From positions 1 through 22,516 of IMG/VR virus record IMGVR_UViG_3300032797_000111: 22,516 nt of DNA; one strand, written 5' to 3'. The DNA comes from a virus. Below, piece by piece: positions 19,107 through 22,516 of the stretch. Every line of letters starts with the position of its first letter. Position 1 is the stretch's first letter. The position numbers were made by a program, and so were the translations under genes. Under the pieces are notes generated by a model. The model did not search any database, was not told where the DNA came from, and saw nothing but the letters and a program-made list of their open reading frames with translations.

Positions 19107-21692
19107 ATGGCTCAAGGTGCGGTAGTTGATTATCTGAAATATATCATTGGACTGGACACTGGACCCTTGGCAAGTGATGCCAGAGGGGCTGAGAACATTG
19201 TTGGCTCGATGACCAGCAAGATAACCGGGCTGATGACCAAGATGGCTACGGCTATTGGTGTGGGTTTCGGGGCATACAAACTGGTGGACTTCATTAAGGG
19301 GGCGACCCTGACGACCGCAAGGTTAGAGGAAATGGACATTGTTTTGAAAACTGTAGGGGAAAGTGCGGGATATTCTTTGGGATATTTGAAGCAGGAAGAG
19401 GAAAGAATAAAAGGGTTGGGGATCACTACTCAAGCCAGTAGAGAACTTTTGATTAGGTTTATGCAGTCCGAGTTGGACGTGGCGGACGCTGCCAAGATAG
19501 CCCGTGCAGCTCAGGACTTTGCGGTTATAGGGATGATGGATTCCTCTCAAGCGGCGGAGCAGTTGACCTTTGCCATTGCTGCCCAAGAACCAAGAATTTT
19601 AAGGCAGTTTGGCATTGTGACCGACCTTTCGGAAGTATTCGGGAAATATGCAAAGAGTTTAGGCAAAAGTGCGGAAGCCTTGACCGAACATGAAAAAAGA
19701 ACCGCTTTGTTCAACGTGATAATGGAAAATGCAGCAAGGGTTACCGGGACTTACGAGGCGGCTATGACTACAGCGGGAAAGCAGTTGAGGTCTTTGCCCC
19801 GATACTTCGAGGAGGCTTCGGCTAAGATAGGTCAATACTTTATGCCAGTATTAAGGGCATTGACAAGGGACTTGACCAATTTTTTGAAGCCACTTGGATA
19901 TTCTGATGATGACCCTTATGGGATCAGAAATGCGTTCAAGCGTTTAGGGGAAATAACCTTGGGGGTATATGAGAAGGTTAAGAATTTTCTTTTGATGTTA
20001 CTTGCCCATCTCCCACAAATAGAGACGACAATAAAGGCTCTGATTGCATTGGAGATTGCTAAGTGGATTTATGGGATCGTAACCGCAATGAAAGCCCTAC
20101 AGACTAAGACCTTAGTTGGACTTGTTGCTACGATAGCCGTAGCGGCAGCGGCAGCCACAGGTGCTCTTGATGCTATTTTTGGGTATGTTGATAGATTGAT
20201 GGATAAGCTATTAGACATCCCTGAATCCGTTGCAACGGGGAATGAGGCATTTAGGGAAACCATTACTGTCTTAGAAAAGTTGAAAGCCTTATCGGTCGGT
20301 GAAACGATGTTTAAGTTGCCTACTGGTGAAATGAAAAAGATTGAGGAGGATGCAGGGGAACTTTATGAACAGTTAAGCAAATTAACCCAGACTCCCGTTG
20401 CGACTTTAGACCTCTGGAAAATAGAACAGATGTTAAATTATTATAGGTCACAAATCCCAGAGGCACAAAAGGCATCGGGCAAGGTTCAAGTGGACACCGA
20501 AAAGGATACTCAAGGAAAATTAGCGGATGCAAAATTAGAGGGGATGGTCAAGTGTTTAGATTTAGAGAAAAAGTATGAGATAAAAAGTTATGAGGAGCAT
20601 ATTCAAGGACTTAAAAATATCTTGGCTTCAGAAAACTTGACGGCCGACCAAAGATTAAAACTACAAACTATTATTTCTGATACGGAGACGGAACATAATC
20701 TTTCGTTCAACGAAAAATTAAAAGGTTGGATGGAGAAAAGGATAGAAGAGATAAAAACAGAAACGGAGAAAAAGAAGCAAATTTTGGACAATGAATATCA
20801 GTGGGAATATGATCAGGGGGAAATGAATCTTGAGGCATACAAAGTATATCTGGCGGGAAAATTGGTGGCAGCAGAAAAATATTCCGATGAGTGGATGGCA
20901 ATAATGGCTAAGATAAAGGCGGTGCAAGATGGGATGGCTCAAGATGCAGAAGCAACCGAAGAAAAAAAGCGAAGGGATTTTGAAGAGACTTGGGGTTTTG
21001 TCATAGCAGGTTACGATACTTTCTGGCAGACGATTTTGGATAGTCATATAACCGGGTCTGAAAGATTGAAAGCCATTATGGATTCAATGGCACAGGAATT
21101 GGTGGCATCTGAAGCCAGGGAGTTGAAAAAATCAATAATAAATTGGCTTATTGCGAACAAGGTAATCACTGAAGGCAGAAAGTCGGCGGTCATAGAGATA
21201 TTATCTGGCTCGGTTAAGGTCATTGCCGCCTTAGCCAAAGAGGGATGGGAGGCAGTAAAGGCAGCGGCAAAGTTTATCTACAAGGCTGTAGCAAGCATAT
21301 ACTCTGCACATGCTTGGATTCCATTTGTGGGTGTGGCAATTGCGGCGGGACTTGTGGCTCTAATGATGAAGACCATAAACAAATTCGCTAAGTTTGCCGA
21401 GGGCGGACTGGTGACCGGTCTTGCAAAGGGTAAGGACAAGATTTTAGCAGCCTTGACTGTAGGTGAGTATATCGTCCGAAAACCAGTCGTAGAAGCTATC
21501 GGCGTGCCTGCGTTGGCTTATATGAATCGAACGGGACAGATGCCGGGGCAGACTGTGATTAAGGTCGATATGGGGGGATTTACTTTCGCTGGCATGAGCA
21601 AAACCGAAGCATTTTTGACTGAGACCTTTATCACGGACAGGGTAGTCAAGGCAATTAAAGATGCACTGGCAAAGAGAAAATTGAGGCTATGA
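19107..21692 (+). CDS. Tail tape measure protein, 861 aa
   Basis: This is the longest gene in the window and lies right after the frameshifting chaperone. The N-terminal part has helix-rich repeats (AARIARAAQDFAV-like segments). Hydrophobic stretches lie near residues 308-352 and 700-765, with a charged coiled coil between about 490 and 640. Near residues 766-815 the GGLVTGLAKGKDKI and EYIVRKPVVEAIG segments match the C-terminal motif seen in many tape measures. It sets tail length (about 130 nm by rule of thumb), fills the tube lumen and probably inserts in the host membrane during ejection. There is no lysozyme or peptidase motif that I can see. Confidence 0.88.
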   Translation: MAQGAVVDYLKYIIGLDTGPLASDARGAENIVGSMTSKITGLMTKMATAIGVGFGAYKLVDFIKGATLTTARLEEMDIVLKTVGESAGYSLGYLKQEEERIKGLGITTQASRELLIRFMQSELDVADAAKIARAAQDFAVIGMMDSSQAAEQLTFAIAAQEPRILRQFGIVTDLSEVFGKYAKSLGKSAEALTEHEKRTALFNVIMENAARVTGTYEAAMTTAGKQLRSLPRYFEEASAKIGQYFMPVLRALTRDLTNFLKPLGYSDDDPYGIRNAFKRLGEITLGVYEKVKNFLLMLLAHLPQIETTIKALIALEIAKWIYGIVTAMKALQTKTLVGLVATIAVAAAAATGALDAIFGYVDRLMDKLLDIPESVATGNEAFRETITVLEKLKALSVGETMFKLPTGEMKKIEEDAGELYEQLSKLTQTPVATLDLWKIEQMLNYYRSQIPEAQKASGKVQVDTEKDTQGKLADAKLEGMVKCLDLEKKYEIKSYEEHIQGLKNILASENLTADQRLKLQTIISDTETEHNLSFNEKLKGWMEKRIEEIKTETEKKKQILDNEYQWEYDQGEMNLEAYKVYLAGKLVAAEKYSDEWMAIMAKIKAVQDGMAQDAEATEEKKRRDFEETWGFVIAGYDTFWQTILDSHITGSERLKAIMDSMAQELVASEARELKKSIINWLIANKVITEGRKSAVIEILSGSVKVIAALAKEGWEAVKAAAKFIYKAVASIYSAHAWIPFVGVAIAAGLVALMMKTINKFAKFAEGGLVTGLAKGKDKILAALTVGEYIVRKPVVEAIGVPALAYMNRTGQMPGQTVIKVDMGGFTFAGMSKTEAFLTETFITDRVVKAIKDALAKRKLRL

Positions 21693-21693
21693 A

Positions 21694-22137
21694 ATGAGCG
21701 CTCCAACGCTTTCTTATCCTTATGTTGATCCAGTAGGCACTGCGATTTTGATAAATGCAGCTATTGTTCCCTATTCAATAGACCATCAGTTAAACCAGAC
21801 GATTAGCAGAACTGAAGACGGAAAATTGAAAGTTTACAGTCAAGCATGGGCCGGATCATACAAGCGGATTTGGACAATCAAGTGTATCGCAGACGATACC
21901 TGTGGTGCCAATTATTATGCGGATTATTTTTACCTTTTGGCTTTTTATCGCACCGCATCTGAGGGAGCAAAAAATCAGATTAAATTTACCGACTCTGATG
22001 GGAATTCATTCAAGGTTAGAATAATTGATTTTACGGATAGGGTGATTGGGCGAACATACCACGTAGCTGGGATTGGAATGGCACAGACCGATTTGAGGCA
22101 TGAGGTTACTATAATCTTAGAGGAGGACTATTCTTGA
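21694..22137 (+). CDS. Distal tail protein candidate, 147 aa
   Basis: The gene starts one base after the tape measure stop. The protein is beta-rich with aromatic residues (YYADYFYLLAFY near residues 71-82) and acidic loops. Position directly after the tape measure suits a distal tail (Dit-like) or lambda M-like protein at the tail tip, though it is shorter than typical Dit proteins. I cannot place it more exactly. It carries the SD (AGGAGGA, 22121-22127) of the following gene at its end. Confidence 0.5.
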   Translation: MSAPTLSYPYVDPVGTAILINAAIVPYSIDHQLNQTISRTEDGKLKVYSQAWAGSYKRIWTIKCIADDTCGANYYADYFYLLAFYRTASEGAKNQIKFTDSDGNSFKVRIIDFTDRVIGRTYHVAGIGMAQTDLRHEVTIILEEDYS

Positions 22138-22516
22138 GCAAGACTTTACCTTCAGCCATATCGACAAGGAAAGCTGGCAATTCAGAACGAATACTTTTGG
22201 TTCGCATAATTCCAGAGGGAGACGATGGCTGGGATGAGCTTTGTTGGGGGACGAGGGCAATAACCGTTACCACATGGGGAGGCGAAGATGACAAGGCATT
22301 CGCTGGCGGGTGTTTGCTTAAAGATGGATTTTCTTCTATCTCAGAGGGCGTGGATGTCGAGGAGGGAGGTAACGTTGCCCAAGTAAGTGGATTCAGCGTG
22401 AAGATTGCCAATCCCCAATATTATGCCCAGCAGAGATTTGACCAAGCTTCGGCATTTAATAGAGAAAATAGGGTGATAGAGGTATGGTTAGCTCTTGTCG
22501 ATACTGGGGCGACTGA
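22134..22516 (+). CDS. Tail tip or baseplate protein, 3' partial
   Basis: TTG 22134 overlaps the previous stop and follows AGGAGGA by six bases. The frame is open to the end of the window (127 codons), so the product is truncated here. The visible part is beta-rich with many Gly and Asp turns (EGDDGWDE, WGGEDDKAFAGG). That suits a minor tail or tip protein (lambda L- or J-like position). No enzymatic motif is seen. Position is the main support. Confidence 0.5.
   Translation, partial: MSKTLPSAISTRKAGNSERILLVRIIPEGDDGWDELCWGTRAITVTTWGGEDDKAFAGGCLLKDGFSSISEGVDVEEGGNVAQVSGFSVKIANPQYYAQQRFDQASAFNRENRVIEVWLALVDTGAT

Noticed and set aside
1-22516. CRISPR array, insertion sequence, integrase or attachment site
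   Set aside because: I saw no regularly spaced repeats, transposase or recombinase motifs, or terminal inverted repeats; a prophage state can be neither shown nor excluded.
16413-22516. Contractile tail
   Set aside because: The module is otherwise Mu-like in the head, but no sheath gene lies beside the tube gene, so a contractile tail is not supported within this window.

Overview
The window is a stretch of a tailed bacteriophage or prophage genome with about 40% GC by eye. Every gene I can support is on the + strand, and most are joined by ATGA or TAATG overlaps with strong Shine-Dalgarno (SD) sites, so translation is bacterial in style. The host cannot be named. The head genes are Mu-like: a DUF935 portal, a MuF domain, a Mu I-type protease and a gp36-like connector. 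I see a tail tube, a frameshifting tail chaperone and an 861-residue tape measure but no sheath gene, so a siphovirus-type tail is most likely (around 130 nm by the usual 0.15 nm per residue rule).

Bases 1-4378 hold small accessory genes: several Cys-rich proteins, three small membrane proteins, a VRR-NUC nuclease and a radical SAM protein. Bases 4379-4563 are a structured leader. Bases 4564-9466 carry a ParB-methyltransferase fusion, the small and large terminase subunits, and a portal fused to a MuF domain. Bases 9494-11287 are an island of seven small genes, one of which looks like a diverged, probably inactive paralogue of the head protease. Bases 11288-11510 are non-coding and hold a tRNA-shaped four-way RNA fold followed by a strong intrinsic terminator; two downstream octamers can pair with strands of that fold.

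Bases 11511-16907 are the head and neck module: a ChaB-protease-scaffold fusion with a nested scaffold start, a decoration protein, the major capsid protein, a protein with a signal peptide, connector, neck and tail-completion proteins, and the tail tube. Bases 16910-18491 insert a GT4-like glycosyltransferase and a methyltransferase into the tail module. Bases 18481-22516 are the tail chaperone with a -1 frameshift site, the tape measure, a distal tail candidate and a truncated tail gene.

The best candidates for undescribed biology are the structured RNA and terminator before the protease gene, the pseudo-protease paralogue, the signal-peptide protein next to the capsid gene, the sugar and methyl transferases inside the tail operon, the phage radical SAM protein, and a small gene whose start codon reads ATA. 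Function calls rest on recalled family motifs; no database search was run.
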